DNA of 38,489 nt from a virus. Position numbers and translations under genes: made by a program. Below are positions 6,579 through 16,171 of this stretch, in pieces (position 1 is the stretch's first letter; each line of letters begins with the position of its first letter). The notes beneath the pieces were generated by a model. The model was given only the letters and a program-made list of their open reading frames with translations. It did no database searches and was not told the DNA's origin. Where the stretch lies: the IMG/VR virus record IMGVR_UViG_3300031578_000149, positions 1 to 38,489 of that record; one strand, given 5' to 3'.

Positions 6579-9500
6579 AACTTCCTTCAGACTTACATTG
6601 TCTAAATAAAATTTATCTTCAACTGTGATAAGATCAGCATCGCCATCTTTAAGTAATCTAATTGAAATACTTGTCTTATTTTCAGTCACCGAAAAATCAA
6701 CGGAAATATCAGTCCAAGTTCCAACGGTTGTTTCCGTCCTTATCACTTGTGTTGTTGTTCCCCAAGTATAAAATTGTATCTGATTTCCTGTAGTATTACC
6801 CGCAGGGATATAATAAGATGCTGTAAGATGATAAGTTTTACTTGGTGTTAGACCTACAAGCTGTGTAACTCTCACATTAACTGTCCCTGTTGCTGAATCT
6901 AATAGACAAGGTATATTAGGCGGTGATACAGCATTCCAATCGGTATTATACCATTTTGCAGTAGAAGCATACCCAGTCCAATTAGCTATGTCGGATGTAA
7001 ATGCCCCGTTAATTATTAGTTCTTCTCCGTATGAAGAGCCGCCTCCACCACCGCCTGTATCACTTGCAACTCTTTCAAATGCACCAACATCCCAGGTTAA
7101 ACCAACTCTTGATGTATCTCGATAATCTATGGTAAAATAAGCGGTTAAATTCGTGCCTTCATCAATACCGGAAGAACCTGCTGCAAGCATATATTTAGAA
7201 GCAGTATCTGAGAGTGTAGTGAAATCATTATCTATAAGAGTAAATCCTGTTGTGTCTGAATTTGCGTCTTGGCTAAAGGTGCTTTTCCAATTGGTATAAT
7301 TATAAGTTGTCCCGCCAATGGAAATATAATCAGTAGAGGCTGTTTCATATTGATTATAGTCAACATCGAAATAAGGTGTAGGTATTCCAGAAGCGAATGT
7401 CCAAAATCTATCTTCTTCAAAATTGACAATATTATTCTTAAAAAATACGCTGTCTATTGCTCTTATATATGTGTGCTGTCCGAAAGTATGTGTACCTTCA
7501 GTAAGAATCATTGTGTTATTGTAAGCGTGTAGCGATAGATATGGTGAAGGTGGATAATAAATTCCATCAACATACCCATTTTCGCCGCCTATGCCCTGAT
7601 TCCATCTAAATGTTTGGAAGATCGATCCAGCGTTTTTGTGGATAACAATGATATTATTATATACCCATACGCTGCCGCCGCCATTTTGTAATGTGAAAAT
7701 ATCAGTTGCACAATCAGAAGTATCAAAATCAGTTGTAATAAAATTATTATGGATTTTAGTTGGGGCGCTGCCTCCTGCAAGATTATTATAAGGTAACTGT
7801 ATTATATCTCTACTATTTGTTGTCTCACTAAATACTCTTCTCGACCTTGCATTAAAAGTATTGTATGCTATTTCAAGACCATAACTCAACATTATTTTTA
7901 TTGGGTCAGGGTTACTATAAGTGTTAGCTGCATCCACTTCGGATAATGCGTAACTTTCAAAAGTGTTATTTAATATTTTACAGAAATTATTTTCTTGTCC
8001 AATTACTCCCCATCCATAAGTAAAGTTAAATTGATTGCCAATCAGATTTACATAATTACACTTCATCAGATAAAGATTATCTCTCCTGCTTGAAGTAGCA
8101 TCAGTTTTGAATTTTAGGTAAGACACTTCTGTATAACTTGCTTGATTTAGATAGAATATTTGTGCAAGAGTACTTGTGGTAAATACAGGTACTCCATTAT
8201 GAGTAGCATCTATCCCCCTTGTATAAACAATAGGTTTTATAGCAGTGCCTGTTGATGTGATAAACAAAGTAGTGGTTAAATTATATACCACACTATCCGC
8301 TCCACCGTCAACAAATAAAGTATCGCCAGAATGAATACTGGCGAAACTAAAGGTTGGGAAATCATCCATATTAGCCCAGCTTGTAGCATTGCCCGCACTA
8401 ACCGCAGTTAAACCTACATACCAATTCTTAGTAATAAAATCACTTACTCTGCTGTTGTAAGCACTATCATAATTACTTAGTTTATACGCACTGTTAGACG
8501 CTATTAAATAATAAGTATATGGGTTTGTATTGTATCTTGTTGAAACATTATTATCAGACCAAGTTGAAACATTGTATGCAACTGAATCTAATTTAGAATA
8601 ATCCACATTGTTAGTTGATCGCCATATTTGGGTATATCCCTGTGAATTTGTCGGTGTCCAGGTAAGTGTAATCGTACTCGGTAATGAATGAGAAGGCACT
8701 TCGGTAGAAGCTAAATCTAATAATGGATTCGGAGTAGTAGAAGTATCTACTATTATAATTGTTCTAATCAACGCCTCAAGTCTTGCTATTTCAGTAATTA
8801 AAAAAGCATTATCAACATTATAATCGGTTTGATCTACTTTAGTATTTACTTCTGCTGTTGTTGATAGAGTACCACTCAGGGGAGGTAAAGCTACTGCAAC
8901 TCCATCAGTAGGAGATGATATACTTGAACCATTATATACTAATCTACTAAGATCATCTGTCATTAAAGTGGCAACTCCGCCAGTTCCATCTCTTAATTGT
9001 ATCTGTCCTTCTGTGTCGGTATCATTACCAAGTTTTAGCGTTGGAACAATTAAAGTCGGACTCGTACCCGCAACCGTTACTGTCCCTGTAAATGTAGGGG
9101 ATGCAATATCAGCTTTCGTGGCAATTGAATCGGAAATAAATCCTTTTGTCTCTGCCACTGTTGGAAGTGCTGCAATGTCTTGAGCTAATGAGTCTGTGAT
9201 AACCAAAGATGCTTTTGCATTTATCCTGTTTGATAGACCAAGCGTATCGGCTGAATTTAATTTCAGATTCAGACTATCACTCATTTGTGCAATAGATGCT
9301 TTTAAATTTATCCTATTACTCAATGAAGTGGTATCTGTTGAGACTAATACCGGCAATCCATTAAGATACATTTTACCACTATTACCACCAGTTATAGTTG
9401 TACTCTCTTCATTTATCCCATCACTTATCGATATGCTTGCTGCTTTAGATGTTGCCCAATTACCTAATGTAATAGAACTGCTATCCACAACTGTTAATTT

Positions 9501-9662
9501 TGTAGTAATATCTTCTGCTAAAGAATCGTCAACAACCTTAAACTCTGCCCTCACTGCATTGGCAGAATCCTTTGCTATTCCTTTAACCCAACTTGGCGTT
9601 ACTGTCTTTTGTGCATAAGAAACAAAGGAAAACAATATTATTAAAAATATTAACTTTTTCAT
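6573..9662 (-). CDS. exported multidomain fibre/spike-like protein with beta-helix and carbohydrate-binding module
   Basis: 1029 residues. A Sec signal peptide (1-17, SYA|Q) is followed by a fibre-like region at 20-300 with repeats (LSNRIN at 114 and 143; KADIASPTFTGTVTV at 182-196, a classic tail-fibre motif). A fibronectin III-like domain follows at about 320-405 (ITLTWTPTNSQGYTQIWRS). A right-handed parallel beta-helix spans about 415-865, with many NN/short-strand turns and a closing DVGAFE motif as in Bacteroidota polysaccharide-acting proteins. A poly-Gly linker (about 870-876) leads to a CBM4/9-like jelly roll (GEELIINGAF to the end). A tail-fibre motif plus an export signal is unexpected for a virion protein. 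It begins in a TAATG overlap with the previous exported gene. Glycan binding or degradation is likely; whether it is a virion spike or a secreted protein is unresolved. Confidence 0.82.
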   Translation of the reverse strand: MKKLIFLIILFSFVSYAQKTVTPSWVKGIAKDSANAVRAEFKVVDDSLAEDITTKLTVVDSSSITLGNWATSKAASISISDGINEESTTITGGNSGKMYLNGLPVLVSTDTTSLSNRINLKASIAQMSDSLNLKLNSADTLGLSNRINAKASLVITDSLAQDIAALPTVAETKGFISDSIATKADIASPTFTGTVTVAGTSPTLIVPTLKLGNDTDTEGQIQLRDGTGGVATLMTDDLSRLVYNGSSISSPTDGVAVALPPLSGTLSTTAEVNTKVDQTDYNVDNAFLITEIARLEALIRTIIIVDTSTTPNPLLDLASTEVPSHSLPSTITLTWTPTNSQGYTQIWRSTNNVDYSKLDSVAYNVSTWSDNNVSTRYNTNPYTYYLIASNSAYKLSNYDSAYNSRVSDFITKNWYVGLTAVSAGNATSWANMDDFPTFSFASIHSGDTLFVDGGADSVVYNLTTTLFITSTGTAIKPIVYTRGIDATHNGVPVFTTSTLAQIFYLNQASYTEVSYLKFKTDATSSRRDNLYLMKCNYVNLIGNQFNFTYGWGVIGQENNFCKILNNTFESYALSEVDAANTYSNPDPIKIMLSYGLEIAYNTFNARSRRVFSETTNSRDIIQLPYNNLAGGSAPTKIHNNFITTDFDTSDCATDIFTLQNGGGSVWVYNNIIVIHKNAGSIFQTFRWNQGIGGENGYVDGIYYPPSPYLSLHAYNNTMILTEGTHTFGQHTYIRAIDSVFFKNNIVNFEEDRFWTFASGIPTPYFDVDYNQYETASTDYISIGGTTYNYTNWKSTFSQDANSDTTGFTLIDNDFTTLSDTASKYMLAAGSSGIDEGTNLTAYFTIDYRDTSRVGLTWDVGAFERVASDTGGGGGGSSYGEELIINGAFTSDIANWTGYASTAKWYNTDWNAVSPPNIPCLLDSATGTVNVRVTQLVGLTPSKTYHLTASYYIPAGNTTGNQIQFYTWGTTTQVIRTETTVGTWTDISVDFSVTENKTSISIRLLKDGDADLITVEDKFYLDNVSLKEVL

Positions 9663-10132
9663 TATCTTGTTGCGTTTATTGTTATTACTAAATTTCTTGT
9701 CGCCAACGCAGTCCTATCGTTCATTAAACTAAATTTTAATAGTTGGATTGCTTGGTTGTCTAATACAAAGTCCACACCTGCGGAGGTATTAACCATCCTA
9801 ACCGCTATTGTCCCTGCTGCAATTTGGACACCGGTATAAGAACCCCAGACAGTATCTACTGCGGCTTTTGATTCGTCGTATCTTACTGAGCCAGCTTGTA
9901 CTGCAACAGAATCTACCGAAGAATTGGCATTCCCTTCTAAAAATATTCTGTAAGAGTCATAGACAAAGTTTACGTCTAAAATTAGTACAGAATCTGCGAC
10001 TGCGAGTGTATCTGAACCCGAAAAGCCCAATGAGTCTGTCCATACTGTGCCATTACCGACCAGTTTGCCTGTTGTTTGTGCTGAGATATTCATTGCGAAT
10101 ATAATCGCAATGAATAAAAGTAGTTTTTTCAT
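9662..10132 (-). CDS. exported beta-rich protein, 156 residues
   Basis: The start is set at 10132, where AAGGAG stands six bases upstream and a typical Sec signal peptide begins (MKKLLLFIAIIFAMNISA|Q); the frame stays open upstream but that part overlaps the preceding gene. The mature part is beta-strand-like and polar (VLILDVNFVYDSYRIFLEGN; NLVITINATR at the end). No cysteine motif or lipobox. Its stop overlaps the start of the 1029-residue exported protein (TAATG), so the two may work together, perhaps as subunits on the cell surface or virion. No family recognised. Confidence 0.75.
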   Translation of the reverse strand: MKKLLLFIAIIFAMNISAQTTGKLVGNGTVWTDSLGFSGSDTLAVADSVLILDVNFVYDSYRIFLEGNANSSVDSVAVQAGSVRYDESKAAVDTVWGSYTGVQIAAGTIAVRMVNTSAGVDFVLDNQAIQLLKFSLMNDRTALATRNLVITINATR

Positions 10133-10133
10133 T

Positions 10134-13100
10134 TTATCTCCTTGTGTTTCTTGATTGTCTTTGTTGTCTTGAACCGCTTGATGATGGAAAAATTTCTTTT
10201 GTCCATTTGTCAATTATTTTTGTTGCACCAACGGTTCTTAATATCCCGGCGGCAGGGATATTTCTTTCTGTTGTTTTTACAACTCCTTGTGTAGTTTTCG
10301 GGATGAAGTTCTTATAATCACCAGTTAATACTTCGCCAGTTGGGCTTAGAATATCTTCTGTTGTCTGTATCGCCTCGCCTACTGTTGGACCCAAAACAGC
10401 GCCTACTACCCCTGCTTTGCCATAGCCAAGAGAACGAACTACATCAACGAATAAACCCATAGCGCCTAAACTTGATACATCGCTTATTATTCTTAAAGCG
10501 ATAGCATCATTTTGTTTTTTTGTCCAACTTGTAAATAAAGATTTTTCAAAGGTATTTTTGCCGGTTAAATCAATTTTTCCTTTTAAGGCATTCCCAAAAA
10601 CTTCTCTAACATAATCTATAATGGTACTTACTGTCTCTCCTGCTACTCCATAAGCTACTAAAGCAGTTGTAAGCGGAGCAAGGTTTCCGTGTCTTACTTC
10701 TTTTAAAATATTATCGTTAATTAATTGCGCCATTTTATATCCGAAAGATTTCCATTGTGTCAAAATCTTGCCTGTTGGCGAACTCCAGAATAAAGGCAAA
10801 TCGGAAGGTCTGATATTAAATTGCGCATCTCCAGCGAATGTTCTTTTAATTAAATTTATTTCATCTGGCGTAAATTCTCCACGTTTAACAATTTCCTTCG
10901 CATCTAATCCTATTTTCTCAAATTCTCTAAGTGCTCTTGCTTTTAAGAATGAATCTGTTTTTATCCTTTTAAGCATATCTTTATAAAACACTTCACCACC
11001 AGCAGCAGAAATTACTCTATTTGTAACATCTCTGGCGGTAAATCCTATTAAATCAATATATTTACCTGCCAAATCTCCACCACCAACCATTTCGGTTTGG
11101 ATTATTCTTTCTATTTGATCTACTAAAGCTCCAGACCGATAAGCACTTCTTTTCCCCTCAACCGTAAGTGATTTTAATGCCCCCACTACACCTGCTTTAA
11201 GATTACCTCTTGTTGTAGTTCCCAAAAACCCCTGTAAAGCATTCCTTAACGTTGTGAACGGAGTAAATTTGGTAAGTGCTTGCCATCCCTTCGCTTTGTT
11301 AACCCCCTGTATCATTCTATGTTCTTGGGCGTTTAATTGCCCAGTCTCATATCTGTATAAATCTCTTGCAAAGTTTTCGTTATAGCCATCTTTTTTGATT
11401 GTGTTTAATAAATCAGAAGCTATTTCTCCCTTCGCACCGAAGTTATCTATAAACCCTAATCTTTTGCCAGCACTTACGGAATAAGAAATTAAAAGTTCGG
11501 CAGGGTCAGAAACATAAAATTGTTCTGGCAAATCAAGTTCTCTTGCATATTCGATATTCCCTGCTTTTTTAATTCTTGATTTCATAATAAAATTATCTAA
11601 TATATAAGAGGCTTCGGCATTGTTTTTCGCCTTACCTTCCTTAACCATTGCTTTGATAATTTTGTCCCTTTTTTCGTTAAATACAGGTTTACCATCTGCT
11701 CGTCTTACAACACCTAATTCATCTAACTTGAATGTTAGTTTTCTTGGTTCATAATTCGGTAAAGGGGTAAAGTCGTGTTTACTGCCATATTTGTTTTCTG
11801 TCTCAATATGTCTCTTCTGATATTCACTAACCAAAGAATCATAATATTTGTTTAATCTTTCGTTCATCGATTTAACGTTATCGTTTACAGGGATCGGTTC
11901 TTTCCTATTAAATCTTTTCGCTTGCCTAATATCTGAAAGACTTTTTTGTTCGGCTTTGTTTAACCGCTTTATATCAAATGCTATCTCCGAAGGGATGCCT
12001 ACAAATGCCCTTTCGAAATCTTTCATTTTCTCTATTTTCCCAGCAAAGATTTTTCCGCTATCTCCCATTTTACCTACAACCTTATTAGATTGTGCAACAA
12101 GATAATTCCTACTTTTCCCAATCCAAGATTCACTATATGGTACGTCTAATTCCTCTGCTATGTCTTTTACACCATCTTTTAGTTTTGTCTCGCTTTTAAT
12201 CTCTGGACTTAAATATTTATCCATTAAACTCTGGTCAATAATCTTTAACGGTCTCGCAGGATTGTATTTACTTTCTACAAAATCACTAACTTTTTCTAAT
12301 GCTATCTTGCCTAAATCTTCGCCAAACTTTTTAACCTCACTCCATATTCTTAATAGTTGTGGTTTTATCTTTTCACCTAAGTCTTTAATCATTTGTGCAG
12401 ACCAATCAGCAAATTTTACAACTCCGTTTTTAAGATGATAAGCACCTAATTTAATCCCTGCTTTATAGTCTAAAGGATTAAATCCACTTGGGTTTGATTG
12501 CCTGTTTTTGAACTCGTCTAACGCCTCTGTTCTTAGTCTGTCTATTATAGAGTTACCTGTTAGTTTTTCATTAGCCCCAAACTTAAAACTTGTTTCAGAT
12601 TCATATTCTTTAAATGCTTCGTCTAAAGATTTTGACGTAAATTTACTTTTCTCAAATCTTTGTAAAAATTCACCTACGTCTATATCGGGTGGTGTTTTGC
12701 CTTGTATATGCTTTTTGAATTTTCCGCTTGTACCAATATTAACTGATATTTCTTCGCCTTCTTTAAGATGATTTAAGATAACAGATTTTACTTCTTCAAC
12801 TAATTTTCCTTTATCTTTACCTTTATCTTCAATAATTTTTTTAAGTGCATTAATAACATCTTTTTTATTTCTCCCAAGTTCAGAAAACCATTCCGGGAAG
12901 TCAGAAATAGTAAATGCTTTTTCTGTCCTAATGGTTTCAAACCCTTGCCCCACATTCCCTTGTTCTCTAAATGAACCCTGAGATTCTTTAACCGCTTGTT
13001 GAATTTGTATTAGTTTTCCTTCTGCTTCTCCCTTAATTTTTTCACTAAGTTTTTCTGGTAATTCGCTTCTTGGAACTTTAGCTATTTCTGGTTCAGATGT

Positions 13101-14348
13101 TATAGGCTTCTCTACCACCTCTGGTTTACTTTGAACCACGTTCTCTTTTCGTGGTTCATTCTCAATAGGTTTTACTTCACTCTTAGGTAAAACGCCCTCC
13201 GATTTGAGCTTCTCCGATAGGCTTGGAGGGCTTGTTTCTAATTTTACTTCAATAGGCTTTATGGGCTCTGCTTTAAACTCTGGTTTGGTGTCAATAATAG
13301 GTTTAGGTTCTTCAAATTTAAAATCCGTAAATCCTGTTTCTTGGTTTACTTGTTCTGGATTAACAGTTAGCGTTTCTACCTTCGGTATCTCTTTGGGTTT
13401 GAAAGTAATTTTTGTATCGATCTCTTTGGATATTTTTTGTAAAGTACTACGTTCTTGTAACAGGGTTTTAACTGATTCCGGGTCGCCTTGTTGTTCTTGT
13501 AGCTTAGTTTTGTTTTCGCTTAAAGAAGTTTTTACTTTCTCTTTATCTATCTTTAATTCTTCAAGTGTTTTAATTTGTTTAGGAGTTCCGATTTCACCCT
13601 TCTCATTGGCAATAAAGGTAGTTGGTTGTTTCACTTCTTGAGGGACTTCCTCTTTTGGTAAAACTTTAACTTCGTTTACTTTAGGTGCAAGTTTATTCTT
13701 TAATTTACCAGCACCTCCAAATCCTAATATAGTTGCCCCTAATTTACCCGCTTCATCTAATGCACTTTGAGTTTCTTTAAATTGTTCTTCAGTTGCACCC
13801 CGTGGCATTAAACGAGTTGCTATCATCCCTTTTTTAATTTTGGAATCTACATACTCAGGTGCAATACCATTCATTCTTAAATAATTATCAATACTTTGTT
13901 TACCTAAGTCGTAAAGCATCGCAGGTGTTTGGAAAACTCCATTTAATCCTTCGGATATAAAATTACCAACTCCCTTAGCATCACCTTTTTCATCAGTAGT
14001 GCCTACTAACTTATCACTTGTTTTTAAGAAGTCTTCACCAAAAGCTAAAGGTACTGTTGCCATTAAGAATGGAACTCCCGCAACTCCTTGAGCTATGTTT
14101 AATGCGCCTGCTAATGGATTATCTAATAATTGAGAAGCACCTTTGTTAAATAATCTTCCGGGTTCTTTTAACGCTTCAATAGTAGCATCACCTTTAGGGA
14201 GGATAGGTTTGAAGAACCAATCCCAACCATCACTTTCTTTTGGCTTTTTGGTATCAGTCTTTTCGGGTTGGACAGACTTCTCCTGTTCAGCAATCCCTAT
14301 TAGCTGATCTAATCTTTCTAATATCCTTTTCTTCTTATCATCGGGCAT
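10134..14348 (-). CDS. very large internal virion / DNA-ejection-like protein
   Basis: 1404 residues, the largest protein here. The N-terminus is charged (KKKRILERLDQLIGIAEQEK). A low-complexity P/E/K/V-rich stretch lies at roughly 210-440, followed by helical, basic domains. The C-terminal third resembles late-phage polyvalent or ejection proteins: RDVTNRVISAAGGEVFYKDM, then FWSSPTGKILTQWKSFGYKM, then hydrophobic helices (ALVAYGVAGETVSTIIDYV; GVVGAVLGPTVGEAIQ). Position after tail genes and two smaller putative ejection genes, extreme length and membrane-active C-terminus fit the T7 gp16 role of entering the host envelope at infection. No lysozyme motif was spotted. The start directly follows the upstream stop (TAAATG). 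Confidence 0.65.
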   Translation of the reverse strand: MPDDKKKRILERLDQLIGIAEQEKSVQPEKTDTKKPKESDGWDWFFKPILPKGDATIEALKEPGRLFNKGASQLLDNPLAGALNIAQGVAGVPFLMATVPLAFGEDFLKTSDKLVGTTDEKGDAKGVGNFISEGLNGVFQTPAMLYDLGKQSIDNYLRMNGIAPEYVDSKIKKGMIATRLMPRGATEEQFKETQSALDEAGKLGATILGFGGAGKLKNKLAPKVNEVKVLPKEEVPQEVKQPTTFIANEKGEIGTPKQIKTLEELKIDKEKVKTSLSENKTKLQEQQGDPESVKTLLQERSTLQKISKEIDTKITFKPKEIPKVETLTVNPEQVNQETGFTDFKFEEPKPIIDTKPEFKAEPIKPIEVKLETSPPSLSEKLKSEGVLPKSEVKPIENEPRKENVVQSKPEVVEKPITSEPEIAKVPRSELPEKLSEKIKGEAEGKLIQIQQAVKESQGSFREQGNVGQGFETIRTEKAFTISDFPEWFSELGRNKKDVINALKKIIEDKGKDKGKLVEEVKSVILNHLKEGEEISVNIGTSGKFKKHIQGKTPPDIDVGEFLQRFEKSKFTSKSLDEAFKEYESETSFKFGANEKLTGNSIIDRLRTEALDEFKNRQSNPSGFNPLDYKAGIKLGAYHLKNGVVKFADWSAQMIKDLGEKIKPQLLRIWSEVKKFGEDLGKIALEKVSDFVESKYNPARPLKIIDQSLMDKYLSPEIKSETKLKDGVKDIAEELDVPYSESWIGKSRNYLVAQSNKVVGKMGDSGKIFAGKIEKMKDFERAFVGIPSEIAFDIKRLNKAEQKSLSDIRQAKRFNRKEPIPVNDNVKSMNERLNKYYDSLVSEYQKRHIETENKYGSKHDFTPLPNYEPRKLTFKLDELGVVRRADGKPVFNEKRDKIIKAMVKEGKAKNNAEASYILDNFIMKSRIKKAGNIEYARELDLPEQFYVSDPAELLISYSVSAGKRLGFIDNFGAKGEIASDLLNTIKKDGYNENFARDLYRYETGQLNAQEHRMIQGVNKAKGWQALTKFTPFTTLRNALQGFLGTTTRGNLKAGVVGALKSLTVEGKRSAYRSGALVDQIERIIQTEMVGGGDLAGKYIDLIGFTARDVTNRVISAAGGEVFYKDMLKRIKTDSFLKARALREFEKIGLDAKEIVKRGEFTPDEINLIKRTFAGDAQFNIRPSDLPLFWSSPTGKILTQWKSFGYKMAQLINDNILKEVRHGNLAPLTTALVAYGVAGETVSTIIDYVREVFGNALKGKIDLTGKNTFEKSLFTSWTKKQNDAIALRIISDVSSLGAMGLFVDVVRSLGYGKAGVVGAVLGPTVGEAIQTTEDILSPTGEVLTGDYKNFIPKTTQGVVKTTERNIPAAGILRTVGATKIIDKWTKEIFPSSSGSRQQRQSRNTRR

Positions 14349-15191
14349 TTATTGTGCTCCAAACAAATCCGAACGATATGCACTTGCATCAATTAAATCT
14401 TGTGCATCTTCAACATCTAACGTACCGTTATTCACTCCGTCTCTAACTATTTTTAGATAGGTCGCATTATCTACTTTTTCTTTACCTGTCTTTTTAATCT
14501 TGTTTTTATAAAATAAATACGCATTTGGATTTAAATTAGAATAAAAATTATTCTTTGCTTGATTCCACGCTTGGTTTCTTTCCTGTTCTGACTTATCTAC
14601 CGTCTCTCCATTTTTATCTGTAAATTGAGTTTCTTTTGCATCAGTAATTAAGTTTCCAAATGCTTTCCATTTTTCAGGTTTTGGCATATCTATTTTAACA
14701 ACTGTATCTTTTTGCGGTTGATGATATTGTTCACCAAAAGGGATTTTAGGAGCATTGGGGTCTTTAGGATTAACCCAATATTGCATATCTTTACCATTCT
14801 CTTTTAATGATTTTAATTCATAATTAGGAGGTATTGCTTGTTTAGTATTCGGTGTATATCTTTGGTTTTCTTCAAACGGACTGAAAGCACCATTGAACTG
14901 TTTGTTTAAATTGCTTCCTAATTCACCAACGGAAGATAAAGAATCTGTGTTTTTTGTGTACCCGCTTGTAATATCAAACTCTGTTTTCTCTTTATCCATT
15001 GCTTGGTTTTGTTGTCTTAAAAGAAAGTCTTGTTGGCGTACTTTATCCATCAGTCTCATCTGTCTATCCTCAAGTCCCATCTTTTGATTGAACTCAAGTT
15101 CATTTCGTTTCCTGTCTCTTTCTGATTGTAAAGTAGTAAGGAAACCTTCACCGAAACCTGCTACACCTTTCCAGAAATCATTTTTGGGCAT
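14349..15191 (-). CDS. putative internal virion/ejection protein, coiled coil
   Basis: 280 residues. It opens MPKNDFWKGVAGFGEGFLTT and then forms a long charged coiled coil at 25-70 (rich in R, Q, K, E, D), followed by a polar N/K/P-rich body and a helical C-terminus. It lies between a Gly/Ala-rich protein and the 1404-residue protein with only 1-2 bases between genes, as in the three-gene internal-core cassettes of podoviruses. No enzyme motif seen. The role is inferred from context. Confidence 0.6.
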   Translation of the reverse strand: MPKNDFWKGVAGFGEGFLTTLQSERDRKRNELEFNQKMGLEDRQMRLMDKVRQQDFLLRQQNQAMDKEKTEFDITSGYTKNTDSLSSVGELGSNLNKQFNGAFSPFEENQRYTPNTKQAIPPNYELKSLKENGKDMQYWVNPKDPNAPKIPFGEQYHQPQKDTVVKIDMPKPEKWKAFGNLITDAKETQFTDKNGETVDKSEQERNQAWNQAKNNFYSNLNPNAYLFYKNKIKKTGKEKVDNATYLKIVRDGVNNGTLDVEDAQDLIDASAYRSDLFGAQ

Positions 15192-15192
15192 T

Positions 15193-15777
15193 TTAATAAC
15201 CTCCGTATCCTGCTACACCACTTGGTTGACTTCGTCTGCTATTACCACCAGAACCAGCCAGCGCAGCAGTTCCAGCTAACGAAGCGCCTCCTGTAAATGG
15301 CGCAGCTGCAATACCACCAATCATACCAATTGATTTCATTATAGAACCCCAATCGGTTTTATTGGCTTGGTCTATTTCGGCAGTTCTATCCATCGTATGT
15401 GCAAATGAACCTCCTATTTGACCTAATTGGCTAAGTATGTTCTGTTGCATATTAAGACCAAATCCTTCTACGCCTGTGTTAATTTTATCCTGCCGTTCTT
15501 TACTAAAGGTTTCCATTCTCTTCTTCGCAATCGCTTGTCCGCCTGCATATCCTGTACCTCCAGCCATTAAAGGCGCAAGTAAAGAATTTGCACCTATCCC
15601 GGGTGTTGTCTTCTGCAAGTAAGAAGCATACTTTTGGTATAAAGGCGAATTAAAGTCAGTCATATTCGCCAAATTAGAAAAACCTAATTGTCTAACGAAA
15701 TCTTCCCATTGAGTAAATTTGGGATCGTTGCTATTGAAATTCCCTGTGTCTAAATATCCGTTACCAAAATTTGGCAT
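15193..15777 (-). CDS. Gly/Ala-rich putative internal virion protein
   Basis: 194 residues. The C-terminal half is glycine/alanine-rich and hydrophobic (SIGMIGGIAAAPFTGGASLA), followed by a polar S/R/Q tail. A second Gly/Ala block occurs near residues 65-80 (SLLAPLMAGGTGYAGGQAIA). Such membrane-prone proteins are typical of podovirus ejection cores (T7 gp14-like in style, not by alignment). AAAGGAG precedes the ATG. First of three adjacent putative ejection genes. Confidence 0.62.
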   Translation of the reverse strand: MPNFGNGYLDTGNFNSNDPKFTQWEDFVRQLGFSNLANMTDFNSPLYQKYASYLQKTTPGIGANSLLAPLMAGGTGYAGGQAIAKKRMETFSKERQDKINTGVEGFGLNMQQNILSQLGQIGGSFAHTMDRTAEIDQANKTDWGSIMKSIGMIGGIAAAPFTGGASLAGTAALAGSGGNSRRSQPSGVAGYGGY

Positions 15778-15778
15778 T

Positions 15779-15838
15779 TTATTCTCCTTTAATTCCTATT
15801 GTAATAGGTGTTACGTCTTCTGTTAAATGTTTGCCCAT
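15779..15838 (-). CDS. possible 19-residue peptide
   Basis: It encodes MGKHLTEDVTPITIGIKGE, with AGGA upstream inside the preceding stop region. Its 3' end carries the ribosome site of the next gene. Very short; it could equally be a leader. Confidence 0.25.
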   Translation of the reverse strand: MGKHLTEDVTPITIGIKGE

Positions 15839-15843
15839 TGGAT

Positions 15844-16137
15844 TTATTCCTGTTGTTTAACAAATATAGTCATCGCTACTTTTCCAATATTATCATGAAA
15901 GGTTATGTTCTGATCTGCATTATAAAATCTTATAACATCATCTGAACACACCTTTGGTTTTGTGTCTATATGGATAGAAAATTCTCCAAAATCTTGAACA
16001 TCACATATCTTTATTGGTAGATTTTTATTACCATCAATCAAAGATTCAAATTGAAAATAAATTTCACCTGTTTTCTTTGGTGTATTTAAGTTAAGAACTT
16101 CAGGTTCTCCATTGATTTTGAAATTGTCGTTTTCCAT
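15844..16137 (-). CDS. hypothetical beta-rich protein, 97 residues
   Basis: A soluble protein with alternating strands (GEIYFQFESLIDGNKNLPIKI, then EFSIHIDTKPKVCSDDVIRF). GGAGAT precedes the ATG at 16137. Located between a fibre-like gene and the ejection genes; it might be a small tail or fibre accessory. Not recognised. Confidence 0.6.
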   Translation of the reverse strand: MENDNFKINGEPEVLNLNTPKKTGEIYFQFESLIDGNKNLPIKICDVQDFGEFSIHIDTKPKVCSDDVIRFYNADQNITFHDNIGKVAMTIFVKQQE

Positions 16138-16171
16138 AATATCTCCAATCTAAGTTTGAAAAATTTATTTA

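Noticed and set aside
9196-9618. 140-codon open frame on the plus strand
   Set aside because: Antisense to the fibre-like gene, no ribosome site, composition mirrors the opposite strand.
10133-10213. A longer N-terminus for the exported 156-residue protein
   Set aside because: The extension overlaps the upstream gene, lacks a ribosome site and would bury the signal peptide; AAGGAG fixes the start at 10132.
13204-13641. 145-codon plus-strand frame
   Set aside because: Antisense to the low-complexity part of the 1404-residue protein; a by-product of its codon pattern.
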